Assembly (NCBI RefSeq): GCF_022809355.1
Contig: NZ_JAKZMM010000001.1
Span: forward strand, 124,001-188,000
Reading direction: 5' to 3'
Origin: Parabacteroides faecalis
Lineage (GTDB): Bacteria; Bacteroidota; Bacteroidia; Bacteroidales; Tannerellaceae
DNA length: 64,000 nucleotides
Shown one piece after another: positions 8,954 through 17,579 of this stretch; within the stretch, counting starts at the first letter, position 1; each line of letters begins with the position of its first letter. A model generated the notes under the pieces. The model was not told the origin of the DNA, did no database searches, and worked only from the letters and a program-made list of their open reading frames with translations. Both the position numbers and the translations under genes were made by a program.

Positions 8954-9763
8954 ATGAAACGATTAATTTGGATAGGATTTTTGGTATTGCTATTTAGTTT
9001 ACCTGCTTATAGTCAATTCTGGATTCATTTTGAATGGAATGCCCCGACGTGTCGTGAATGTCGCTGGATGGAACAGACATTACATCTATCTCCTTGGGCA
9101 GCCAAAGAGTATCATAAGATCATTCATAAATATGGTCGAAAGATAGAACACGAGGCTCTGAAAGATTGCCGGTATTGGGATCATTCAGCTCAGATTATCT
9201 ATCGTCTGCGTATGGAGAGAGACCGGAAACTACAACGGATTCTTTCACCCCGTCAATTTGAACTGTATGTATATTATATTCGGGAAACTCCTCAACGGAT
9301 TCACGATTATATCGGTTGGTATGATAACCCGCATTATCCGAACTATCATCCCACACGAAACTGTTACTGGTATGAAGATTCGTATTGGAGAGGGAACTGG
9401 ACTTATGCCAAGGGAAATTGGGTTTGCCATTTCGATGCCCACGGTTGGTATCCCGGCAAATATTCCCGTCCGACACCGCCTCCGCCACCACATAAGCCGG
9501 CACCAAGGCCACCTCATCATCAACCTGTTCGGCCAGAAAAGCCCGTTGCTCCTCGGCCGCCAGTAGGAAGGCCTGTTCCTCCGGCTCATGAAGGAAGGCC
9601 GTCCGGCAGACCGGAGAAACCGTCAAAAGGTCCTTCTTATCAACAGGATAAAGATCATAAAAAGGATCATCCTTCCAAAGGTTCCGGCAGATATTCCGGA
9701 CATAAAAATAGCAGCGACAGCGACCGTAAATCCGGAATCAGAGGTGTAGGTCGTAAAGCCTGA
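8954..9763 (+). CDS. Secreted proline/histidine/tryptophan-rich protein of unknown function
   Basis: 269 residues, not recognised. A signal peptide (MKRLIWIGFLVLLFSLPAYS) is followed by an aromatic, basic region (about 22-155) with two close cysteines (CRECRWMEQTL). There is a helical stretch around RDRKLQRILSPRQFELYVYY, loosely like periplasmic LTxxQ/Spy proteins but too weak to assign. Residues about 170-220 are proline-rich (RPTPPPPPHKP), and the rest is a Lys/Ser/Gly/Asp tail. Probably periplasmic or surface. It is a single gene with its own terminator. Confidence 0.75.
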   Translation: MKRLIWIGFLVLLFSLPAYSQFWIHFEWNAPTCRECRWMEQTLHLSPWAAKEYHKIIHKYGRKIEHEALKDCRYWDHSAQIIYRLRMERDRKLQRILSPRQFELYVYYIRETPQRIHDYIGWYDNPHYPNYHPTRNCYWYEDSYWRGNWTYAKGNWVCHFDAHGWYPGKYSRPTPPPPPHKPAPRPPHHQPVRPEKPVAPRPPVGRPVPPAHEGRPSGRPEKPSKGPSYQQDKDHKKDHPSKGSGRYSGHKNSSDSDRKSGIRGVGRKA

Positions 9764-9777
9764 TTTATGATAATTAT

Positions 9778-9837
9778 AAAACTCCTGAGAATCATTTTCA
9801 AATCTCGTTACTTTTGAAATCGATTCTCAGGAGTTTT
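9778..9837. terminator. 16-bp perfect hairpin terminator
   Basis: AAAACTCCTGAGAATC (9778-9793) pairs perfectly with 9822-9837. An inner TTTCAAA/TTTGAAA stem follows, and the outer stem ends in T residues. It separates the proline-rich gene from the sulfatase promoter. Confidence 0.88.
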
Positions 9838-9861
9838 ATTTTTAAATACTAAGGAAAAGAT

Positions 9862-9892
9862 TTTGAGGTTTGCTGAGATAAGAATACTTTTG
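9862..9892 (+). promoter_or_regulatory. Promoter of the sulfatase gene
   Basis: TTTG (9862-9865), 19-base spacer, TACTTTTG (9885-9892): an exact match to the Bacteroidales promoter. Transcription should start near 9899, so an in-frame start at 9863 is excluded and ATG 9935 is supported. Confidence 0.85.
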
Positions 9893-9934
9893 TATGAAGT
9901 AGAAAAACAGGCAACCTGTAATAGTAAAATATAT

Positions 9935-11479
9935 ATGAATAAAACAAACTCAGTTGTGCTGGTTTCAGGCACAATCATTTTAGCGTTAGGAACCGGATGT
10001 CATTCCAAAACTTCGGAAAAGACAACCGTAGAGCAACAACAGAAACCAAACATCATCTTCATTCTATGCGATGATATGGGATACGGTGATTTGGCTTGTT
10101 ATGGACAGAAATACATTGAGACGCCTAATCTGGACCGTTTGGCTGCAGAAGGTATGCTTTTCACGCAGGCCTATGCCGGAAGTCCTGTCAGTGCCCCGTC
10201 GAGAGCGTCGCTGATGACCGGACAACATACCGGACATTGCAAGATCCGTGGAAACAAGGAATACTGGAGTGGCGAAATGATGTACGGACAGAATAAGGAA
10301 TACACGGTGACAGGGCAGATGCCTTACGATACCGCTCATATCATTCTTCCCGAAATCATGAAAGCTAATGGATATACAACAGGTATGTTTGGTAAATGGG
10401 CAGGCGGTTATGAAGGCTCGGAATCAACACCCGATAAACGAGGAATCGATGAATACTACGGATATATCTGCCAATTCCAGGCTCATTTATATTATCCGAA
10501 CTTCATGAACCGGTATAGTAAATCGGCAGGAGATACAGCGGTAATCCGTATTCCTTTGGAACAGAATATTGAACATGCCATGTATGGTGATGATTACCGC
10601 AACCGTACTCAATATTCGGCAGATCTGATACACCAGCAAGCGATGGAATGGATTGGTAAACAAGACGGGAAACAACCTTTCTATGGCTTCCTGACTTATA
10701 CTTTACCTCATGCCGAGTTGGTACAACCGCAAGATTCGATTGTACAGTATTACATGGAGAAATTCCAGAACGACAAATCTTATCCGGGTTCAGAAGGTTC
10801 GCGATATAATCCGATAATGCATACACATGCCCAGTTCGCTGCCATGATTACCCGTTTGGATACTTATGTAGGTGAAATCATGCAATTGCTGGATAAGAAA
10901 GGCTTGGCAGAGAATACCATTGTCATGTTCTCGAGTGATAACGGACCTCATGAAGAGGGCGGAGCTGATCCGGAATTCTTTGGTAGGGACGGCAAACTGA
11001 GAGGATTGAAGCGTCAGTGTTATGAAGGCGGTATTCGTGTACCGTTTATCGTCCGTTGGCCAGGAAAAGTTCAAGCAGGTTCAGTGAATGATCATATCTG
11101 TGCATTCTACGATATCATGCCTACGTTCTGTGATCTGATAGGAGAACAGGATTATGTAGCTAAATACATGAATCCGGAAAAAGCGGTAGATTATTTCGAT
11201 GGCATTTCGTTTGCTCCGACTTTATTAGGGCAAGCCGGACAGAAGCAGCATGATTTCCTGTACTGGGAATTTGAAGAGACCGATCAAATCGGTGTCCGCA
11301 TGGGCAACTGGAAAATGGTTGTCAAGAAAGGCCAGCCACATTTATATAACCTGGCTACCGATTTGCATGAAGATCATGACGTAGCTGCCGAACATCCGGA
11401 TATTGTTCAGCAAATGAAAGAAGTCATTGCAAAACAGCACATCGAAAGTCCGGACTTTAAAGTAACGTTGCCTGAATAG
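9935..11479 (+). CDS. Sulfatase lipoprotein, serine-type (S1 family)
   Basis: 514 residues from ATG 9935. The lipoprotein signal ends in LALGTGC. Alkaline-phosphatase-fold metal ligands appear in ILCDDMGYGDL and SSDNGPHEEGG. The modification motif is S-A-P-S-R (Ser86 to Arg90), so formylglycine would be made from serine by an anaerobic radical-SAM maturase not in this window. The class cleaves sulfate esters from glycans or aromatics. Specificity cannot be read, but GH20 neighbours make sulfated GlcNAc or GalNAc of mucin plausible. Confidence 0.92.
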   Translation: MNKTNSVVLVSGTIILALGTGCHSKTSEKTTVEQQQKPNIIFILCDDMGYGDLACYGQKYIETPNLDRLAAEGMLFTQAYAGSPVSAPSRASLMTGQHTGHCKIRGNKEYWSGEMMYGQNKEYTVTGQMPYDTAHIILPEIMKANGYTTGMFGKWAGGYEGSESTPDKRGIDEYYGYICQFQAHLYYPNFMNRYSKSAGDTAVIRIPLEQNIEHAMYGDDYRNRTQYSADLIHQQAMEWIGKQDGKQPFYGFLTYTLPHAELVQPQDSIVQYYMEKFQNDKSYPGSEGSRYNPIMHTHAQFAAMITRLDTYVGEIMQLLDKKGLAENTIVMFSSDNGPHEEGGADPEFFGRDGKLRGLKRQCYEGGIRVPFIVRWPGKVQAGSVNDHICAFYDIMPTFCDLIGEQDYVAKYMNPEKAVDYFDGISFAPTLLGQAGQKQHDFLYWEFEETDQIGVRMGNWKMVVKKGQPHLYNLATDLHEDHDVAAEHPDIVQQMKEVIAKQHIESPDFKVTLPE

Positions 11480-11488
11480 ACACACTAG

Positions 11489-11559
11489 CTCTAGTGAGAC
11501 TGACACATCAAGACAGGTGTTTATGAACTACCCGTATTAGTGGGACAGTCCCACTAGAG
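11489..11559. repeat. Nested inverted repeats upstream of an ECF sigma gene
   Basis: CTCTAGTGAGACTG (11489-11502) pairs with 11546-11559 with one mismatch. Inside the right arm, TAGTGGGAC (11538-11546) and GTCCCACTA (11548-11556) form a perfect palindrome around one central base. CACTAG and CTAGTG also face each other near 11483-11496. The sigma start follows 47 bases later. It may be the sulfatase terminator, an operator, or both. Confidence 0.6.
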
Positions 11560-11606
11560 CAGATGCTACTTCAGGAACTTTTTTCCTTTATTATACCTTT
11601 CCATAA

Positions 11607-12113
11607 ATGTTGAACCAATCGGACAAAAGAAGCCTCTTCGAACAACTGTTTAAGAAGAATTATTCTCGTTTATGCGGGCTCGCTTATCAATATCTGAACG
11701 ATGTAGAAGAGTCAAAAGACGTCGTAAATGATATCTTCGAGATAGTTTGGAACAAATTTCATACGCTTCAGATGGATACTATAGATACTTATCTGATGAA
11801 AAGCATTAGAAACAGATGTTTAAACTTGCTGGAACATCGGAAAGTACAACAACAATATGGAACTTCTTTCTCAGAATTAGATTTGTTTGAGGAAGAAATG
11901 GATTGGGAAGACAAAGAACGGACACTGGAAAAGATAGAATCCGTCTGTAAAGAGCTACCGGATAAAACCCGATATATATTGAGCCAATGTTACTTTCATC
12001 ATAAGACTTATAAAGAAGTAGCCTTGGAATTACAAATTACACCCGATGCCGTCAAGAAACATATCGTGAAAGCCTTAAAAATATTACGGGAAGCCGTACG
12101 GAAGTCTGAATAA
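11607..12113 (+). CDS. ECF-type RNA polymerase sigma factor
   Basis: 168 residues. Region 2 spans about 20-85 (LAYQYLNDVEESKDVVNDIF) and region 4 about 110-165, with the helix-turn-helix KTYKEVALELQITPDAVKKHI. It directs transcription when released from its anti-sigma factor. It is followed by a FecR-type anti-sigma gene (11-nt gap) and a TonB-dependent transducer, the classical cell-surface signalling trio. Confidence 0.95.
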   Translation: MLNQSDKRSLFEQLFKKNYSRLCGLAYQYLNDVEESKDVVNDIFEIVWNKFHTLQMDTIDTYLMKSIRNRCLNLLEHRKVQQQYGTSFSELDLFEEEMDWEDKERTLEKIESVCKELPDKTRYILSQCYFHHKTYKEVALELQITPDAVKKHIVKALKILREAVRKSE

Positions 12114-12124
12114 AATCAACAATC

Positions 12125-13171
12125 ATGGTGGTTATGGAAGAAAAAGATCAAAAAGACAAAAGGAACCAAACAGAAACCTCGGAAAAGGAATTTGAATCCT
12201 TGTCCGATACAGATGTCCAGTTGTTACGGGAGGCCGGACGTATATGTGCTGAGCAAGATATTGAAAAGATGTTCCCTGCAGATCGAGCTTGGGAAGATTT
12301 TTCCCGTAAAAGGAAACGGACAAACCGACAACGCATTCTTTATGCAATGGTAGGAGCTGCAGCTGTTATCTTCATTGCCGTAATCGGATACCGTTCTTTC
12401 ATATCAGAATCAGGAACCTCCAGCTATAACCTATTTACTGCCACTAAAGAAGAAACAGGATGTATCCTGACTAGTCCGGATGGATCAATGGAAGTTATTG
12501 TAAAGGATGAGTTGAATTTACTGGATGAAACCTATCAAGGGAAAGATCATTATACGATAGAAACACCATCGGGGAAAAACCTTCGGGTGATATTGCCGGA
12601 TAGCAGTCAAGTGCTCTTAAACGCGCATAGCCGATTGAATTATACGCAGAAGGAGAAACGACTTGCTACATTGGAGGGTGAAGCTTATTTTGAAGTCAGG
12701 AAAGACAAAGAACATCCGTTTGTCGTGCAGGCAGGAACAGCCAGAGCCTGTGTATTGGGAACAAGCTTTAATATCCGGCATTACGAGCAGGAACAAATAC
12801 ATATCACCTTGCTGACCGGAAGCCTGGCTATTGAATCGGAAGCTACAAATACCCCGGAAATCATGAAGCCGGGAGATGATGCGTCTTTGCTGGAAGACGG
12901 ACAGATTATCATTCAGGAAAAAGGAGAGACGTCTCGTCCGATGTGGACATCCGGATACTTTTCGTTTGATGACGCTCCTTTATCGGAAGTCCTTTGTGAA
13001 TTAGGGCGCTGGTATAATATCAATGTAACGGTTCTTCATCCGGAAGCGACGACACGAAATCTTCATTTCAAATGTAAACGTTCATTGGAACTGGATGATA
13101 TCCTTGAAATCCTGAATGAACTGGGTGGATTTCGGCTGGTAAAGAAAGAAAATACCATTTTTGTGCAATAA
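12125..13171 (+). CDS. FecR-family anti-sigma factor
   Basis: 348 residues. A cytoplasmic N-terminal part is followed by one membrane helix (about 71-90, ILYAMVGAAAVIFIAVIGY). The periplasmic FecR domain (about 135-235) contains VILPDSSQVLLNAHSRLNY and EGEAYFEV, and a C-terminal DUF4974 domain (about 265-347) follows. It holds the upstream sigma factor and passes on a signal from the outer-membrane transducer. ATG 12134 is an alternative start three codons in. Confidence 0.94.
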   Translation: MVVMEEKDQKDKRNQTETSEKEFESLSDTDVQLLREAGRICAEQDIEKMFPADRAWEDFSRKRKRTNRQRILYAMVGAAAVIFIAVIGYRSFISESGTSSYNLFTATKEETGCILTSPDGSMEVIVKDELNLLDETYQGKDHYTIETPSGKNLRVILPDSSQVLLNAHSRLNYTQKEKRLATLEGEAYFEVRKDKEHPFVVQAGTARACVLGTSFNIRHYEQEQIHITLLTGSLAIESEATNTPEIMKPGDDASLLEDGQIIIQEKGETSRPMWTSGYFSFDDAPLSEVLCELGRWYNINVTVLHPEATTRNLHFKCKRSLELDDILEILNELGGFRLVKKENTIFVQ

Positions 13172-13256
13172 ATACAGTACCCGATTTTCATTTTACCTGT
13201 ATTTACCATAAAGGCACGATTAGAATGCCTTTCTATGGAACTTAAAAGAAGGAATC

Positions 13257-15977
13257 ATGAAAAGAATTATCGGTTGTTCGCTGGTCTTGTGGTGGGGTAG
13301 CTGTATGTGGATACAAGCTTTGCCGGAAGTCGATTGTCTCAACAAGGAGTATTATAAGGAAGATCGCGTTTCGTTAATCGAAGCATTGAAGGCGTTGGAA
13401 ACCCATTACGGACAGACTCTTGTCTTTACATATGATGATGTCAGTAAATTTCAGGTAAAGATGACGGAGTGGAAACCGACAATCGAAGAAGCTTTGGATT
13501 CTCTCTTAACAGATTTACCGCTGACTTATATCCGCAAACAAAACTTGATTATCATCCGGAAAAAACAGAACAGACCTCGAATACAATCACTCGAGACCGG
13601 TACGGCAGGAAAGAAAGCCGAAGGAATAACAGGACGAATCATCAACAAGCAACATCAAGCCATAGAAGCTGCTTTTGTCTGTCTTATTGACTCCGCAAAA
13701 GGGCAGCCCGTCAACCAGGCCATTACGGATGCGCAAGGAAGGTTTTCTTTTCCCTGTACGCCGGGAAATATGCGTTTATCCGTTACTTGTCTGGGATACA
13801 AACCTTATCTCTCTGCGGTAATGAACGTTGGAGAAGAGCGGGATCTTCCCGTAATTGTTTTGGAAGAAGAATCGCAGATATTGGAAAAAGTCGTGGTGAT
13901 CGGAGAGAAGACACAGCCGGTACTCGAACAGAAACCCGGTAAGTTGGTATTTAATGTAGAGAATAGCATCAATGCGCAAGGCTCCAATGCTTTTGATGTA
14001 TTAAAGCAGTTGCCGGGAATTTCCGTCCAGGAAGAGAGCAAGACCATCAGTCTGAACGGAAGGAGTAGCATCTTGATCTTGTTGAATGGCAAACCAACGT
14101 ATATGCAGCAGGCAGAAATCGTGGATCTGCTTAAATCGACGTCTTCTGCGAATATCAAGCAAATCGAAGTCATGTCGAACGCGTCTGCGCAGTATGACGC
14201 GGCAGGTTCGGGTGGCATCCTGAATATTGTTCTGAAGAAAAGGAGAGAGGCTGGCTTCCAGATGATGATGAACGTCGGGGCGGCTTATTGGTTCAATCCG
14301 AAGCAGAATCTGGAGACGGCGTTCAACTATGCTACGGGGAAATGGAATATCTATGGGAATTACAGCCATAACTTCGGCCATTCGAATTTGTATTACGGCA
14401 GTGAACGGAAGCAGAACGGGAAACTCTTCGACAGCCAATCCACAGATACAGATAAGCGGAATACGGTAGCGGCAACTCTCGGTGCGGATTATCAATTGGC
14501 AGAACATCATGCGATCGGCGTACAAGGAACGGGGAACTTTGTATTCGGTCCGGGTTCAATCTATACGTACACCAATGTGTATGATGATTATGCCCGCAGC
14601 CACCTCTTGTATTCTCTGGCTTCGGAAAGCCAGTATGAACACCAGAAAGCGGCCCGATATAACTTCAACTTCAATTATACGTATGAGTTACCGGACGAAA
14701 GGACGTTTACTTTCGATGCGGATTATGGCTGGTTCGATGGAAATTCACGCATCTATCAGCCCAATACCTATTATTCGCCGGATGGCGTGTTGGATTCTGT
14801 CGGGAATTATCGGTCGTTGGGCGGACGAGACATCCATCTGTATGCCTTGTCTGCCCATTATACTGAGACTGCCGGTCCAGGAGAAATTCGGGGTGGCATG
14901 AAGTTTTCCAATGTTTCCTCACAGAATACGTATCAATATTTCCAAGTATTACCTGAGGAAGACGTGCTGGATAAGGATATTTCCAACGATTTCTCGTATC
15001 TGGAGTCAATTCTGGCTGCCTACCTTTTATATGATTTCCATTTTGGGGAGAAATGGAATGCCAACGTGGGACTTCGTGCCGAATATACCCATTCGGATGC
15101 CCATCTGATGCCGGTAGCGGGGAGCACGAACGAAGAAAGCCATGTGCGGCGGGATTATGTGGATCTTTTCCCTTCGGCAGGTGTTACATTCAAGCCGGAC
15201 GAGAAACAAAGCTGGTCGTTGAGTTACGGGAGGCGCATCGACCGTCCGGTCTATTCGGATTTGAACCCGATCGAGCAAGCGCTTGACGGTTTATCGACTT
15301 GGAAAGGGAATCCGTTCCTGAAACCTCAGAAAACGAACCGGATCAGTCTGCAATATCAATACGACCGGACTTCGGTAGAAGTTTCTTATTCCCATACGAC
15401 CGATTACCAAGTACAGGTAACCGACACCTTGGGACCGGACAAAATCGTGATGGAACCCCGTAATCTGGGAGAACAATCCTATTGGGGCTTCTCGGTTTCG
15501 CAGGGTCTGCGGTTATTGCCCGGATGGAATCTGACACTTTCGGGAAATGCCTATTATCTGGATAATCAAATGGCATTCGACGCGCAGCGGTATTATCAGC
15601 GGAAACGCTGGGCCGGAAATTTCTCTTTGCAGACCTCATTTCCCTTATTTTGGGGCATACGCTCGGAAGTGTTGGGTGTATATCTGACCAAACGGCTGGG
15701 TGGCTCGACGGAAGTTATGAATCCGACCGGCTTTGTGGATATTGGCTTTCAGAAGAAGTTCTGTCAGGGAAAAGCAGCTGTCAAATTGTCGGTATCAGAT
15801 ATTTTCTGGTCCAACCGCTGGGGCGACGGTATGAATTACTTCGGCGGCTTCGAATCCATCAATTACGGCTATGGAGAATCGCGTATGGTCCGATTAAACT
15901 TCACTTACACCTTTGGCGGTTCGGAAAAACGCCGGGAAAAGCATTCCAACATCGATTCTGAATTAAATCGTTTCTGA
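13257..15977 (+). CDS. TonB-dependent outer-membrane transducer with STN domain
   Basis: 906 residues: signal peptide (about 1-21), STN signalling domain (about 30-105), carboxypeptidase-regulatory-like domain (about 120-205), plug (about 220-325, GSNAFDVLKQLPGISV) and a beta-barrel of the OMP_b-brl_3 type ending LNFTYTFGGSEKR. The STN domain normally contacts FecR in the periplasm, so this completes the sigma/anti-sigma/receptor set. No SusD-like partner follows, arguing against a classical glycan importer; the ligand is unknown. It uses more CGG, GCG and ACG codons than the flanking genes, a possible sign of transfer. Confidence 0.9.
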   Translation: MKRIIGCSLVLWWGSCMWIQALPEVDCLNKEYYKEDRVSLIEALKALETHYGQTLVFTYDDVSKFQVKMTEWKPTIEEALDSLLTDLPLTYIRKQNLIIIRKKQNRPRIQSLETGTAGKKAEGITGRIINKQHQAIEAAFVCLIDSAKGQPVNQAITDAQGRFSFPCTPGNMRLSVTCLGYKPYLSAVMNVGEERDLPVIVLEEESQILEKVVVIGEKTQPVLEQKPGKLVFNVENSINAQGSNAFDVLKQLPGISVQEESKTISLNGRSSILILLNGKPTYMQQAEIVDLLKSTSSANIKQIEVMSNASAQYDAAGSGGILNIVLKKRREAGFQMMMNVGAAYWFNPKQNLETAFNYATGKWNIYGNYSHNFGHSNLYYGSERKQNGKLFDSQSTDTDKRNTVAATLGADYQLAEHHAIGVQGTGNFVFGPGSIYTYTNVYDDYARSHLLYSLASESQYEHQKAARYNFNFNYTYELPDERTFTFDADYGWFDGNSRIYQPNTYYSPDGVLDSVGNYRSLGGRDIHLYALSAHYTETAGPGEIRGGMKFSNVSSQNTYQYFQVLPEEDVLDKDISNDFSYLESILAAYLLYDFHFGEKWNANVGLRAEYTHSDAHLMPVAGSTNEESHVRRDYVDLFPSAGVTFKPDEKQSWSLSYGRRIDRPVYSDLNPIEQALDGLSTWKGNPFLKPQKTNRISLQYQYDRTSVEVSYSHTTDYQVQVTDTLGPDKIVMEPRNLGEQSYWGFSVSQGLRLLPGWNLTLSGNAYYLDNQMAFDAQRYYQRKRWAGNFSLQTSFPLFWGIRSEVLGVYLTKRLGGSTEVMNPTGFVDIGFQKKFCQGKAAVKLSVSDIFWSNRWGDGMNYFGGFESINYGYGESRMVRLNFTYTFGGSEKRREKHSNIDSELNRF

Positions 15978-15984
15978 TTCAGAT

Positions 15985-16163
15985 AAAAACGCCGTTGATG
16001 GTACTCCTTTTCCAAAAGAAGTATAAAAAACACCGTTGTCAGCACTCCTTTTCCAAAAGGAGCACAAAAAACACCGTTGACAGCACTCCTTTTTCAAAAG
16101 GAGCATAAAAAACGCCGTAGTTAGCACTTCTTACACTTAAGAAGTATTAACCACGGCGTTTTT
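15985..16163. repeat. Four 41-bp tandem hairpin units ending in a bidirectional terminator
   Basis: CRCCGTTG-like blocks begin at 15990, 16031, 16072 and 16113, an exact 41-base period. The second and third units carry a full hairpin (CTCCTTTT, 2 bases, AAAAGGAG) and the first an imperfect one. The fourth is divergent and folds into a long stem: AAAAACGCCGT with ACGGCGTTTTT outside, CTTCTT with AAGAAG inside. It lies between two convergent genes. The first three units can compete for the same 3' arm. Confidence 0.85.
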
Positions 16164-16197
16164 CAGATCTTATTTTCCCAAGACGAGAAGAAAATGA

Positions 16198-17046
16198 TTA
16201 TTTCAGCAGCTCTCCACTTTCAGAAACCTTGATGTGCACGTCTTTGTCACCCTTTTCAATTTCTATGTCATAATAATTGCCTGTCGGAGTCTCATAAAAG
16301 TCGGCATCATCAATCATATAGTCCGGATAGTTGGTCGTAACCGTTGTTTTAACTGCATCGGGCAATGCGTTCGGACGAATATCCCAAGAGGTATAAATCC
16401 ATTCGTTGGCAGAATTGAATACAACTTCCTTCCCGATATTCTGGTCGATAATATCCACCTCGATGTTCCCGTTATCTCGATCCGTTTCGATGATAACCGC
16501 ATTCGGATACATTTCTTTTACCTTCGATTCAATGTCGGTCGGAGTCTGTTCCGGCAGATACGGATTATCATTACCGCCCTGATCCGGCTGGTCTTTAATC
16601 AGAATTCCATTCGACGAATAATAAAGGTCATATTCAGTTTCTCCGCTTTCCACTTCAATCACATAAACCGTTTCTGTATTAAGACGTTCTACTTTGTCAA
16701 CATCCTCTATCTTCCAGTTGGCATACTGGCTGGCTTCGAACGAAGTTCTTACAGCTTCCGGCAACGACTGATAAGGGATGTCTGTTTCCGTCATTACCCA
16801 ACCATCTGTTCCAAACCAAGCTTCGGCTTCAAAACCATCCCAGCGGAAATCAACGACCGAATAACCGTTCTTCTGTTCCCATTCCTCAATCTGGGCATTC
16901 GGATACTTGGTTGAAAACTCTTCCTGGATAGCACTTGGCAGATTAGACACATTGATGTTGTCATCGTCATCACAACTTACAAAACTCATTCCGCATACTG
17001 TTGCGGCAATCATCGTAAACAACTTGATATTCATAACTCTCTTCAT
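16198..17046 (-). CDS. PepSY-like (PF11396-type) lipoprotein
   Basis: 282 residues with a lipoprotein signal ending CGMSFVSC, then DDDDN. It has two copies of a PepSY-like unit, seen in the repeated pattern LPSAIQEEFSTKYPNAQI, LPEAVRTSFEAS and LPDAVKTTVTTNYPDYMI. These domains are common in periplasmic proteins of Bacteroidetes next to two-component systems; their role is unproven. The start follows the stop of the smaller PepSY gene by one base, so the two are one operon, probably controlled by the upstream two-component pair. Confidence 0.88.
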   Translation of the reverse strand: MKRVMNIKLFTMIAATVCGMSFVSCDDDDNINVSNLPSAIQEEFSTKYPNAQIEEWEQKNGYSVVDFRWDGFEAEAWFGTDGWVMTETDIPYQSLPEAVRTSFEASQYANWKIEDVDKVERLNTETVYVIEVESGETEYDLYYSSNGILIKDQPDQGGNDNPYLPEQTPTDIESKVKEMYPNAVIIETDRDNGNIEVDIIDQNIGKEVVFNSANEWIYTSWDIRPNALPDAVKTTVTTNYPDYMIDDADFYETPTGNYYDIEIEKGDKDVHIKVSESGELLK

Positions 17047-17047
17047 T

Positions 17048-17485
17048 TTATTTATCTAAATCAATTAATTCAAAATTCTTATTAAACTTCAGTTCCCAGC
17101 CATTGGAAAGTTTGGCTTCGTAGGTGTTTCTTTCTTTCTCCAGCTCAATGATCTTGCTGTCTGGATAGTTATCCCGTACATAAACCATAATCTGATTCGG
17201 GATCAGAGAAGCTGGCACTTGACTGTATTTACATTTGATTTTTTCCCAATTACCCGAACGGTCGAATTCAACTTTGTCACCATTCACGAAGATGACATCA
17301 TAATTCTTCCCGAAGAAATCGGATTCCATTTTGGCAAGCGCCACCTTCTTGTCTGCAAAGTTCTGCTTGACGAACTGTTGAGCAGTCTGTGGCAATTCCG
17401 AGAACTGGATGGGTTTATCGTCGTCGGCATGAACGGGTATTAACAACGTACTTGCCAATATTAAAGTCATACATATTCTTTTCAT
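17048..17485 (-). CDS. Small PepSY-like periplasmic protein
   Basis: 145 residues. Signal peptide MKRICMTLILASTLLIPVHA, then one PepSY-like unit pair (FSELPQTAQQFVKQNFADKK and VPASLIPNQIMVYVRDNYPD). AAGGAGGA sits 6 bases before the ATG (17492-17499 on the minus strand), a strong Shine-Dalgarno sequence that is unusual in this phylum. First of two PepSY genes, 94 bases after the histidine kinase stop. Confidence 0.87.
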   Translation of the reverse strand: MKRICMTLILASTLLIPVHADDDKPIQFSELPQTAQQFVKQNFADKKVALAKMESDFFGKNYDVIFVNGDKVEFDRSGNWEKIKCKYSQVPASLIPNQIMVYVRDNYPDSKIIELEKERNTYEAKLSNGWELKFNKNFELIDLDK

Positions 17486-17579
17486 TTCAAATCCTCCTTA
17501 TACTTTCGTTTAATTTCTAAGACAAAGATGGAGGTCAATTCTGAAAAGAATTTGAAATTTTCGGCTTTTTATTCAGTTT

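Noticed and set aside
11489-11559. Invertible promoter (Mpi-type switch)
   Set aside because: Arms are short and imperfect, enclose no promoter consensus, and no invertase gene is near.
15291-15639. Antisense ORFs in the TonB transducer
   Set aside because: Arise from the higher GC and absence of stops in that gene; no recognisable protein.
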